Shown piece after piece: positions 13,701 to 26,000 of a stretch of DNA of 64,000 bases (position 1 is the first letter of the stretch; every line of letters starts with the position of its first letter). The notes under the pieces are model-generated. The model was not told the DNA's origin and searched no databases. It saw nothing but the letters and a program-made list of their open reading frames with translations. The stretch comes from Chionis minor (Eukaryota > Chordata > Aves > Charadriiformes > Chionididae). The stretch spans positions 62,001 to 126,000 of the forward strand of contig VZSF01008497.1 in NCBI GenBank assembly GCA_013398295.1, given 5' to 3'. The translations under genes were made by a program, and so were the position numbers.

Positions 13701-16700
13701 GGACACTGTAGGAGGAAGCAGCACTGAAGCTTCCCTTCCCACAGTGTCTGGTCAGCGTGAGGTGTAATGGGGTTGGGATGGTAGGCAACAGTAGAAAAGG
13801 CAGCCTGTTGCAGTTTCATTTGCCAGGCAGCTTCGATACCTTCTATTCAGACACTTTTCCTCTGAAGTACATAGCTTCCTTCCCCTCTGCATCCCTTCCT
13901 TTTTGTCTTTGAAATTGTGGTTCTCCTGCAGGCGAACACTGACTAAACGTCAAAAATAGCTACCAAGTCATCATCCTTCTGCTTGCCTGTAGTTATATTT
14001 GGAAGCTCTTTGAAAATGCTTTTTCCCCCTCCCCCCCTTCCTACCTCTGTGGGGACAGATCAGCCCTACAGACTTATGACCTAGTCAGTTGTTCTGCAGC
14101 TTATTGGGTATTGGAAAGTCAGTGTGACCAAGCATGATCTAAATTCATCTGAACAGACTGATGTCAGAAGTGATTCTTTTTTTTTCCACTAATGTAATTT
14201 TTTTTTCAGGTAATGTGGAGAATTACCAGAATGTAAGGATGGAATGACTATGTTTTTCTTCCAAGAATAAGATTTTTAAAGGACAATTCTCTCGCCCCCA
14301 CCCTGGTCAGGATTCCTACAAGTGTGCTTATAGTTAATTTTTAGAACTGAGAACTGCTAGGGTAAGACTATACTCTCCAACTTTCCTTCAGAAAGTTCAT
14401 CCCCAATTTGACAAACTTTTTTTAACTACACAGCATATGAAGTTGGGCAAGAAATGAGTATTAAACATAAAATAATAGCCATGTTTAAACATCGCTATAG
14501 TCTTGGACAAGAATTTATATTTGTGAAGGGAATGTATTCAGGAAACAGCGAGTCTAGGATGTTTGCATACCTCTTTGAGCTGCTGCTGTCCAGCAACCCG
14601 AGGTAGCCAGAGATAGCCTGAGTTCTGATACTATTTTAAATCCTTGTTCTTGCTACGTTGATGAATATCCTAAAGACTCCAGTGTTTAGCGTTTGATAGT
14701 TACTTTAGAGTTTTTCCAGTGCAAAATGCCAAGCGTACTCAGGATTATTCTTATTTATATGTTAAAACTGGTCGAGTTCTTGATCTCATTAAAACGGTTA
14801 GTTTTACAAACTTCAGGATCTCTCCTAATGGTATGTGTTGTTATGTATGCTAGTTCTTGCGCATAATGGTGGAAATATTGTAGTGTTGTGACACTATGTG
14901 ATCTCAGGCTTGCCTGCGAAGTTAGAAGTGAAGAGAACCAGATGGGAGAAATCTAGTAAGTCTATGAAATGCTGATGAGGCCTAGAGGGGCATACAGAAG
15001 AGCAGGTGGGCTTCATACAGTTTTTGGCACTTCAGTGTTTTAAAGATATTTTTAATAAAGCCATGTTCTCTCTTTAAAGTTAAGCACTTTTTTTTTTGTC
15101 CTTAAAATTGCCCCCGTATGGAACACTAAATTCAACAAAATGGCTGTGGGAAAAAAATTACGTATATGGTACTGCTGAATAACCTTTGCCTGGTGGACTA
15201 GGGACTTAATCAGTGAGTCACCAGGTGAGATGGTTTTTAACTAAAGAAAAAAAATATTGTGTGAGGAACGGGCCCAAAGTTCATGTCATTGCGATATCAA
15301 AATAATTACTAACATTTGAAGAAAAAGTAGGACTCTATCTCCGCTTTTGGAACAAATTTTAAATGAGTCTTTGGAGCCTGTGGTTTAGTATGTCAATTTA
15401 TAATAAAAGCCTGTCTTTTGACAGGAAGAATTACACTGCTTGAACCTCGTCTTGAAGCTGAAGAGGGGACAGGACGGGGCTCAAATACCTGGCCAATAGT
15501 AAACAATCATAAATAAATACATGGTTACATTTAGTCTACAGAAACATTCTAGACAGCATTTTCAATTACCAGGTTATTTTAAGGTTGGTTGGTGGTCTGT
15601 TGGTTGGAAAGTAATAAATTAATATTGTCTGAGAATGGTCATTACAGTCTTCTGGGTGAGATCGTTTCGTGAAATATCACTGAACCCTTTGTGTGGAAAA
15701 TTGTCTTCAATCTCTGTAAATCTCTGTATTTTTTATTCATTAATTTTAATATATGTAATGGTATGATAGTCTAGGTCAGGCTTGGCTAGAAGTACCTTTT
15801 CATGTGAAACACCTGAAAACGTGATCCTCAGATTTCAAATTTTTAAATCTAGCATTCAATATTTCTGGTTTTTTCGAAGTCAGGTATTTTTAGTTAATAT
15901 ACTAGAAATTAGTAGGGTTGGTTCTAAGGCACAGTTATTTGTGTTGATAACGGAAATCCTCCATGTGCAGTTTTTGTGAGACTGTTCTGCTCTTGGATCT
16001 TTTGGCCAACCAAAATGGCGTTTTTGGCCCTTCCATCATTCTGTTGCTCTTTAACTGAATACTATTTTTTGTACTCTTAAAATCAGGAAGCCAGCAACAA
16101 AGTTCACTTTTTGGTGCATATGTATTCCTTGTTCTAGGACTTTAATCCTTGAATGCTATGTTCATATACTTATTGGGTGATTCTGCTCACAAATTTCACC
16201 AGTGTTTAATCTTTCTCTACATTTTAATCCATGCTAAGTTTCTAACAAAATTTTCATAAACATAGGAAGAAATTTTGACTCAGGCATTGAAGTGCTCGAT
16301 TAGCAGGCTTTGTGAGTGTGTTAGATATATCAAATTACTTAGTGACGATATAAATTAAAGAGACAATAAAATTAAGCCATGGAATGCAAGTAACAGGAGA
16401 CTCAACAAGCCTGAAAGCACAGCTTTGCTTTTCTGTAAGCTTCATTCTGTTACCCTTTTGAATTTTTCCGTTATTAAATTCTTTAGTAAATGCTTTCTAC
16501 CATTTTAGCTCCTGAGTTCTGTTACCCCTTTTCAAAATAAAATTTTAAATGCCTCTGTCGCCAGTCTAGGAAATATGTTAGTTTTTCTTACTTTTCATGA
16601 ACTTTGTTCTTCGTACTTTTTGCTTTTGCTTAGTGTTCCTAACTCCATCTTTTTTACCTCTTCTGTCTTGAACCACTGTTTACTTGTTATGCAGGTGTTG

Positions 16701-16907
16701 TGATGCACTTCTTAGTATGGAGGGACGGTATTTTGCCACTTCCGTTGCATGATTTAAAATCTAGACATCTTTCTGGTCTCTTCAAATACTTATATACTTC
16801 TGTCTATAGTGTTCTAGATGGATAGGATACGTGGGCTATGCTGCTTCGTACTTCACCCATATGCTGAAAATAGCTAGAGCTTTACTTAGTTCTTGTTGCT
16901 CTTTTAG
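7771..16907 (+). other. DMXL1: DMXL1 intron 1 (presumed)
   Basis: About 9.1 kb lie between the CpG island and the first visible coding exon, presumably intron 1 plus any 5' UTR or exon 1 sequence next to the island. I looked for a start exon matching the DMXL1 N-terminus (a Met-rooted peptide containing a Pro-Gly-Asp-Asn-Cys stretch, from family knowledge) and did not find it. The rest is AT-rich, with T-runs and short open frames without protein character. No recognisable transposon was seen. Confidence 0.6.
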
Positions 16908-17033
16908 GCATATGCCTCAGGATGTGATATTGTGGTACTGGGCACTGACTTCGAAAGATTACAGATAATACCTGGAGCAAAACATGGAAACATTCAGGTG
17001 GGATGTGTGGATTGTTCAGTGCAACAGGGGAAG
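16908..17033 (+). CDS. DMXL1: DMXL1 coding exon 2
   Basis: 126 bp, phase 0 at both ends, 42 codons starting [12 protein letters not shown] and ending CSVQQGK. Acceptor CTTTTAG and donor GTAAGT. It encodes the first strands of the N-terminal propeller. It begins with a codon inside the protein (family members have Pro-Phe-Thr just before), so a start exon must precede it. Confidence 0.95.
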
Positions 17034-20000
17034 GTAAGTAGAGCATCATTTCTAAGAATGTTCTGGCAATGTCATGCTAAGCACCGTGTCGAGAGTGTGG
17101 ATACTTGCAAGTTAAAGCAAATAGAGAACAGTGAATAGTAAAATGGCCAATTGCTTCATGTCTTTATTTGTGGAAAGCATGTGTGAATGTGAAATAGTAA
17201 CCATAGATATGAGATTGTAGAAGATATGTAGGGCTGCACAGGAAGATAAAGATACACACGGGACTGCATAGAGGAGACAGCAAGAATTTGACTAAAAGAT
17301 GAGTAAGGTAATTTATTTGCTATGGCCTCACACTATTGGGTATGTCATCGACATACTTTGAGATATGAGCAGCTGGCACCAGATGGGTGCTTCCACAAAA
17401 ATCACTTTCAGGTCATCCAGAAAAATAACATCCTTTTCAAGCAATTTGTAAAGGCTTAAAATTTCTCTGGGACAAGGTTTTGCTTTCTTGAATTCTCAGC
17501 TTTTCATTTTCTTATGTAGGTATACTGGATCAGAAACATTGTGTTTTAGTCACTATTAGTTTTCAAGTCCTTTTTACAGAGATCTTCCTTAGTTTTGTCA
17601 CAGTGAAAAAGGAATAACCAGGTAACTTTATCCATTGGGCTGTCACGGTGTGATTAAGCCATTCACAGACACAGTAGGAATGGTGTCTGGGTACAGATTG
17701 GCTCATCTAAGAGCGTTTTTTTTACTTTGTTGCTTTCTTTAGGCCTGTCCTAGTGAGGAGATAACCTGTGCATTCTGCAGATCAATACAAGCCTGATGAG
17801 CTGATGAAAGCTTTAGTTAGATTCTGGTGTCCATCTTGAGACAAGACCTCCACGTGGAAACCAGTTCATGTTTACATCTAGAGTCTATGATGATGATCCC
17901 CAGCCACTCTCTGTTCCTACTTTTGAATGTTTGAGTGATTAACTCTTGCAGTGGTAGTGAAGGAACATACAGGAATTTTTCTGGTACCTTGTAGCCATAA
18001 AGACTGGATGTCTTTCTTCATTGGCTCTCCAAAGTTATTTTGGCCATATGTTGACTGGCCATATATTAACAGATGGTGAAATACCCATGCAGATCACATA
18101 TCACAGTTAAACTCATAAAATTTTTCTGCAAATTTGCAGGGTCATCTTGACTGCACAATAGCAGTTCTGTATGCATTTAAATGACAAAACATCCTTGAAT
18201 TGTAAATTAACACAGATGAATACATCAGATGATCAAGCTTGCTAAGCTTTAGAATTTTTTCGTTTCTGAAGTAGGCCTATGTGGTCATTTTGATTCAGCA
18301 AGTTGTTATTGTTTGCTGTTAGCAATTAGACTAGATGTATTTGCAGAGTGCTGAAAAACTTGGCATTGAATGACTAGGAATCTACTTAGTGACTGGACTG
18401 ATCAGTGCATTTCCAGTTCACTGTTGCAAAAGTGGAATTTCTTCCTACAGCTTCTTCATCAGTATAGATACACAGATTTCTCTTCAGTTTATGTTCATAT
18501 TGTTCTTCATTGTTCAGAATCTGTAGGAAGAAACAGAATGCAAATAGTTTAGTTTATTTAGGCTGCGATTTTGAACCTTTCTAGAAAGCATCCAGTTATA
18601 ATTTGTAGTTTACGAATTATGTACCTTTTCAATTTTCTACTTTATGGAGAACTGCTATAAAGCATTTTCTCCGTAATACCTGGCCTTTACTTTGTGAAGA
18701 ATCTCGGTATTTCTCCCTTTGGATGACAGAACGGGTTTGTAAAAGAGTTGTTTTCTCTTTATGGAAGTAATGAGTTGAAATTTTCCTCCATCCTTGCCCC
18801 TAAATCTAATTCGTTTATTGCGCAGCTGGTGCCTTGTGAAACTATTTTGAAGTAACAACTGGTTAGGAGTTCATTTATGACCCAGCTCTTGGGTGGCTTT
18901 GAAAGGTGGGGGGCACGTGGCACCATCTTCTCTCTTCCTATTCTAGTTTTGGAGATAAACTTAATTTTCTGTCTGCAAGAATGAGAGGGGAAAAAAAAAA
19001 CCACCAAGATGAGAACTTTTAAATCACTCCAAGAAAGCATTTACATTTATATTTACATGTGTCTGTGTTATATTTGTACAAACTTTTTAAAAATTCTCCC
19101 ATGGATTTGCAAGGACTAGTTTCACAAACGGGAGAATTTAATTTTAGGCTGCTGAATCCAGTCTCTTGCCTCTGGTTGTAGGCAACTTGGTAGGCAACAA
19201 TTTATTTGTAAGTAGGTACAGTACTTGATCTTCTCCAACACAATGTAAGCAAGCTACAAGCCTCTTTCCACTTCGTCTAGTGAACATAAGAACTAAGGCC
19301 AAAATGTTTAATCATAAACTGGCAAAACTTTGGGTTTTTTGCTTTGGTTTGTACAAATATCTAACAAGGCACAAGAAGATGGTCCTAGCTTAGGTTCATT
19401 TGAAATGTTTAATCAAAGTTGTTTGTGTCATGGTGACTGCAGTGTTACAATGTATAAAGTGTTTTCTTTATTGAACAAACTGGTTTACTGATGTCAAAAA
19501 AAAAGTAGGTACTAATCAAAAAATTATTTTACTTTACATGCCACTAGGTTACCTGTAGAAAATAAGTAACTAAAACCAGTAAGTCTGTTAAATAAGACAT
19601 TTTTAAACAAGACTTTTTTCTCGTAAGTAGAACTATGAATTATTTTGAGTTTGAAAGCTCAGTTTTGAATCCAGAGTTTATGATTTCGTGACTATAATAA
19701 GGTGGGGGGTTTCATTTGTTTTTTAGTAGGCAGTCTGGGGATTCTTTTCAGAGGAACTGGGATTTTTTTTGTTTTCTGCTGTTTGTTTGTGAGTGGTAAT
19801 GTAGCTTAGTAAGGGTTACAGACCTTTTGATGAATGAGAAAAATGTTGGGAGCTTCTATGCAATATGGAGGCCTGGTGGAGAAAAACATAAGTGTATCAA
19901 GAAACTATTTAGATTATACTAAAACTCTATAGAATGAGTATCTGATGCTGCCAGTTATATTCCTACTTTGGACAAAGTGATGACAGTGGACAAAGTTGTT

Positions 20001-23000
20001 GCCCCAGGGACTGATGCTTTGTTCTTATATGGCAGTGCAAGAATTATAGCATAGTTTGGGTTGGAAGGGACCTTTAAAAATTATCTAGTGAAATCCCCAT
20101 CCCCACATTGTGGGCATGGACATCTGTCACTAGATTGTGTTGCTCAAAACCCCATCCAACCTGACCTTGAATGTTTCCAGGAATGGGGGACCTACAGCAT
20201 CTCTGGACAACCTGTTCCGGTGTCTCACCATTTTCATCATAAAAAATTTTTTCCTTGTGTCCAATCTAAATCTACTCTTTTAGTTTAAAACCACTACCCC
20301 TTGTCCTATCGCTACAGGCCTCAGTAAAAAGTCTTTCTCCATCTTTCATGTAATTCCCCTTTAAGTATTAAAAGGCTGCAACAAGGTCTGCCTTGGGGCT
20401 TTCTGTTCTCCAGGGTGAATAATCCCAACTCCCTCAGCCTGTCCACATAGGAGAGGTGTTCCATCCCTCTGACCATCCTTGTGGCCCTCCTCTGGACCTG
20501 CTCCAGTAGGTCTATGTCTTTTTTGTGTTGAGGGCTCCAGAGCTGGGCACAGTACTCCAAGTGGAGTCTCGCCTGAGTGGAGTAGTGGGTGAGAATCACC
20601 TCTCTTGCCCTGGTGCCCACCCTGCTTTTTATGCAGCCCAAGATGCGATTGGCTTTCTGGGCTCCAAGGGAACATTGCCAGCTCAAGTGCAATTTTTCAT
20701 CCATCAGTAGCCCCAAGTCCTTCTCCACAGGTCTGGTCTCAATCCATTCTTTCCCCTAGTCTATACTGATACTGCAGGTTGCCCAAGGTGCAGGACCTTG
20801 CACTTGTCCTTGTTGAACTTCATGAAGTTCACATGGGCCTATTCATCAAGCCTGTCAAGGTCCCCCTAGATGGCATCCCTTCCCTCTAGTGAATCAGCTG
20901 CACCACTCATGTCTCTGTCCTCTACAGACTTTCTAAGGGTGCGCTCACTACCGCTGTCTCTCATTAATGACTGTAACCTCTCTCTTACGACTCAGGCTAC
21001 TCTGTGCACCTTATTTCTAATAACAGGAATTGGGGCTACAATAGATATTTAATTGACATCTGAGTGATTATTGTGGTGGTTTGGGAAAGTCTTTGACACA
21101 GACGTGCATTACTCTTTTTAGTGGCATGCTGCTCAGTGAGGACTGGTCATAGTGGCTGTGTCATTGTAGAGGTCTTTGGAAACTTTCAGGGGGTAGCTGT
21201 TGCTCTGGATGCTTTTTAAGATTTTGTCATGCTAATGTTAGTTTGTCTTAAAAACCCACTAAAAATAAAAAGTGAAAGGACTGTCCATACTTGGAGAAAA
21301 TGGAAAAGCTAATCAATATGAGTTTATACAAACTTGCTGTTGGGATGTGGAATAGAATTGTGAGAATAAAAGAATACAGTAATTAAAGAGAATTAGAGGG
21401 CAAATATTAGTCTGAGTTGTGAGGAAAAAGTTTCTTCAGGCCTTTTTCAACTGTGACAAAATTATTCTTGGCATTTTTGGGTCAGGCTGATGTTTAGGTT
21501 TTTAGTGTTATAGAAATTTATTTAACTATCTGGTTTTTCATGCAGGTTTAGCTCAAATGTACAGATCTATGGATTTTGGGTGTGTATGGATCTGTACATT
21601 TGTATGGATCATGTACATTGGTAATTAACAGATCTGTAAATAACAGTAACAACTCAAGTATGACAGTTTAACACCTTTTTTTTTCTTTCCTAAAGCTGTT
21701 GTGGCTGATACTGAAATCAAAATGTATTTTATAAAGTGACTCTGACTCTCTTTAATGTTGGTAAAGGAAAACTGGGGATATTCTCTGAGGTGGAATTTCA
21801 CAGAAATAGGAAATTGACTATTACAGCATATCAGAACTGTAGAAGCGCTCCTTATAACANCAATATGGAGGCCTGGTGGAGAAAAACATAAGTGTATCAA
21901 GAAACTATTTAGATTATACTAAAACTCTATAGAATGAGTATCTGATGCTGCCAGTTATATTCCTACTTTGGACAAAGTGATGACAGTGGACAAAGTTGTT
22001 GCCCCAGGGACTGATGCTTTGTTCTTATATGGCAGTGCAAGAATTATAGCATAGTTTGGGTTGGAAGGGACCTTTAAAAATTATCTAGTGAAATCCCCAT
22101 CCCCACATTGTGGGCATGGACATCTGTCACTAGATTGTGTTGCTCAAAACCCCATCCAACCTGACCTTGAATGTTTCCAGGAATGGGGGACCTACAGCAT
22201 CTCTGGACAACCTGTTCCGGTGTCTCACCATTTTCATCATAAAAAATTTTTTCCTTGTGTCCAATCTAAATCTACTCTTTTAGTTTAAAACCACTACCCC
22301 TTGTCCTATCGCTACAGGCCTCAGTAAAAAGTCTTTCTCCATCTTTCATGTAATTCCCCTTTAAGTATTAAAAGGCTGCAACAAGGTCTGCCTTGGGGCT
22401 TTCTGTTCTCCAGGGTGAATAATCCCAACTCCCTCAGCCTGTCCACATAGGAGAGGTGTTCCATCCCTCTGACCATCCTTGTGGCCCTCCTCTGGACCTG
22501 CTCCAGTAGGTCTATGTCTTTTTTGTGTTGAGGGCTCCAGAGCTGGGCACAGTACTCCAAGTGGAGTCTCGCCTGAGTGGAGTAGTGGGTGAGAATCACC
22601 TCTCTTGCCCTGGTGCCCACCCTGCTTTTTATGCAGCCCAAGATGCGATTGGCTTTCTGGGCTCCAAGGGAACATTGCCAGCTCAAGTGCAATTTTTCAT
22701 CCATCAGTAGCCCCAAGTCCTTCTCCACAGGTCTGGTCTCAATCCATTCTTTCCCCTAGTCTATACTGATACTGCAGGTTGCCCAAGGTGCAGGACCTTG
22801 CACTTGTCCTTGTTGAACTTCATGAAGTTCACATGGGCCTATTCATCAAGCCTGTCAAGGTCCCCCTAGATGGCATCCCTTCCCTCTAGTGAATCAGCTG
22901 CACCACTCATGTCTCTGTCCTCTACAGACTTTCTAAGGGTGCGCTCACTACCGCTGTCTCTCATTAATGACTGTAACCTCTCTCTTACGACTCAGGCTAC

Positions 23001-26000
23001 TCTGTGCACCTTATTTCTAATAACAGGAATTGGGGCTACAATAGATATTTAATTGACATCTGAGTGATTATTGTGGTGGTTTGGGAAAGTCTTTGACACA
23101 GACGTGCATTACTCTTTTTAGTGGCATGCTGCTCAGTGAGGACTGGTCATAGTGGCTGTGTCATTGTAGAGGTCTTTGGAAACTTTCAGGGGGTAGCTGT
23201 TGCTCTGGATGCTTTTTAAGATTTTGTCATGCTAATGTTAGTTTGTCTTAAAAACCCACTAAAAATAAAAAGTGAAAGGACTGTCCATACTTGGAGAAAA
23301 TGGAAAAGCTAATCAATATGAGTTTATACAAACTTGCTGTTGGGATGTGGAATAGAATTGTGAGAATAAAAGAATACAGTAATTAAAGAGAATTAGAGGG
23401 CAAATATTAGTCTGAGTTGTGAGGAAAAAGTTTCTTCAGGCCTTTTTCAACTGTGACAAAATTATTCTTGGCATTTTTGGGTCAGGCTGATGTTTAGGTT
23501 TTTAGTGTTATAGAAATTTATTTAACTATCTGGTTTTTCATGCAGGTTTAGCTCAAATGTACAGATCTATGGATTTTGGGTGTGTATGGATCTGTACATT
23601 TGTATGGATCATGTACATTGGTAATTAACAGATCTGTAAATAACAGTAACAACTCAAGTATGACAGTTTAACACCTTTTTTTTTCTTTCCTAAAGCTGTT
23701 GTGGCTGATACTGAAATCAAAATGTATTTTATAAAGTGACTCTGACTCTCTTTAATGTTGGTAAAGGAAAACTGGGGATATTCTCTGAGGTGGAATTTCA
23801 CAGAAATAGGAAATTGACTATTACAGCATATCAGAACTGTAGAAGCGCTCCTTATAACACCAAGCATCACTTCAGAATGAAGGATGTCCATTATGCAATG
23901 GACAAGGTGACCTATGCAAACTCCTTCATTTTTGTACATCTGTATTTCAGAGTAGTTTTAGGCACTGTTACCTTGTGACAGCTCTCTCAGGCTGTCTGCC
24001 TGATGTCTTTAACATACATTTGTCTTGTTTTGGCTCTTCTTAGCAAGTCTTTTAAGCTTACTTTTGTAGAGATATCCTGAGATAAAATACTCTTAATTCT
24101 GTCTTGATGCAAGTTTGGGATGGCTCATGTCACTGATGGAATAAGACTTTGAAATACCAATTAAAGCTGACCATACTGCAACTTCTTTGGAAGTATTTTT
24201 TATTAGCATTTAATAGTTCTTCTGTTCTGGAGTTCTCTGCATTGGGTGTTTAGCTTGTGCAGCTTGTGTCTTCTGAATTTACTTTTTATAATGTGGCATG
24301 TTCTTATGCCAGGGAAGTCCACAAAAGTACCCTGAACTGATATTGGTTCCACTTCTGAGACTGCTAACTCAGCAGGCTTCTTTGAGTGTTTACCTAATTT
24401 AATGTGGAAAGAATATTGATTATAGATCTGATATATAAAAAAAAAAAAAATACTTATGTCCACCTTTGCTCTCAGTAGCGCAGCAGGACTAATGAGTAAA
24501 TAAAGAATTGCATTTTTATTATTATTGACACTTGCTCATGAGTTTTGCTAGATGTTGTTTTTCTGTTGTTGAAAGGGAATGGATGTGGGCTTCAAATTTA
24601 TAAGAAGGATTAAAAGTAAAATAAAAATTTGCATTTTATTCTTTTTTGTTCTGTAACTTGTTTCTTCTATGTGTGTTTATGTACATATAAATTTCTTCAG
24701 ATTGCAGCTTCTTATGGAAATGTGATTTGTATCTTTGAGCCAGTTAGCCTCTTGAAGCAGGACAACAGTCATCATAATGTAAGTAATTCATCGCTCCTTA
24801 ATTCATTTACTCAGTTATAAAGCCTGACACATTTTTCTGGTTTGCTTTAAAGTTGAAGATTTCTTTGATATTGTCTTTTAATGCTGGAATAAAATTGAGA
24901 GATAAGATGGTCGTTGGGAAGTGAAAATTGTAGGGGGAGGGCAGAGACATGTTATTTGAAATAGTTTTAAATAAGTAGATTTTACTATAATGCTTCATAT
25001 TACTGATTTATCTAATTTTGAAATTCATAACTAATACATTTTAGAACTGTCGTGGGTTTGGGCCGGATCGGCCCAAGCAAGCCGAGCGACAGATGTTCCC
25101 TCTCTCCTGCCGAGCAGGAGAGAGAGAAGAAGAGAGACTAGTTTAGTAAGAACTAAACTACTTTAATGAAATATAAAGAATAAAATAACAAAAAGAAAAT
25201 AATGAAATATATACAAAACCGTATCAAGCTCCCAGGACGACAATCACGTCACCAGCAGGCACTGGGGAAGTCCCAGACTGGACTCAGCGACGGAAGGGAA
25301 CTGGATTCAGGAACACATGGGTCGGGATCAAAGGCAGACGAACCGATGGAGTCCTCCTCGGACACCAGCCATTGAAGGAAGAAAGCAAGAGCCCCAGCAA
25401 GAGCAAAAGCCCGAGCAAGCTGGGGAGGAAGGCCAAGCCGGTCCTGACCCTTTGATCCCTCAGCTTTTACACTGAGCATGATGCAGATAGGATGGAATAC
25501 AGTGTTTGGTCAGTTTTGGGTCACCTGTCCTGTCCGCTCCTCCCCACAGATGGGACCCCTCTACGCTTCTCTGCTTCCGACCCTCCAACGGGGCAAATAA
25601 CAAAGTTGTCTGGCCTTGGTCGTTATAGCAAATATGTCTAAGCAAGGGATGCCTGCATCCCGTGCCTCGGCATCAGCTATAAACATGGGTCTTAACGCTC
25701 TGAGAAAGAGCATTTTTCTGCACAATATGCTGCTAATTTCAGCAGTTAGAAGAGGCCTAGTTAGAAAGCAGAGTTACTGAACAAAATTGGTCCTGTTTTA
25801 CCTCAAACCAGGACAAGAACCCAGTAAGATGTGTATGCCCCCATTCTCCAAAGAGTAGAGCCATTACAGTAGGAATTCCTTTCTGGACCATCCTATGTCG
25901 CTTTTATGTCCTGATGTGTTTTAGAATTGTTATTTTAACTCTGGTTTATGAAACTGCGAGCTCTTGGTCAAATCTGTAATAGTTTCAAAAAGTCTACAAC

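Larger units (their letters stand above)
17034..24700 (+). other. DMXL1: DMXL1 intron 2 with false 2-kb duplication
   Basis: 7,667 bp as assembled. It contains the exact duplication 19861-21859 / 21861-23859, each copy with a minus-strand CR1 fragment. If the duplication is an artefact, the true intron is about 5.7 kb. The remaining parts (17034-19860 and 23860-24700) show no gene or recognisable repeat. Confidence 0.85.

Noticed and set aside
20321..22728. Two identical 135-codon minus-strand proteins as a host gene pair
   Set aside because: They are CR1 ORF2 C-terminal remnants, and the second copy comes from the probable assembly duplication.
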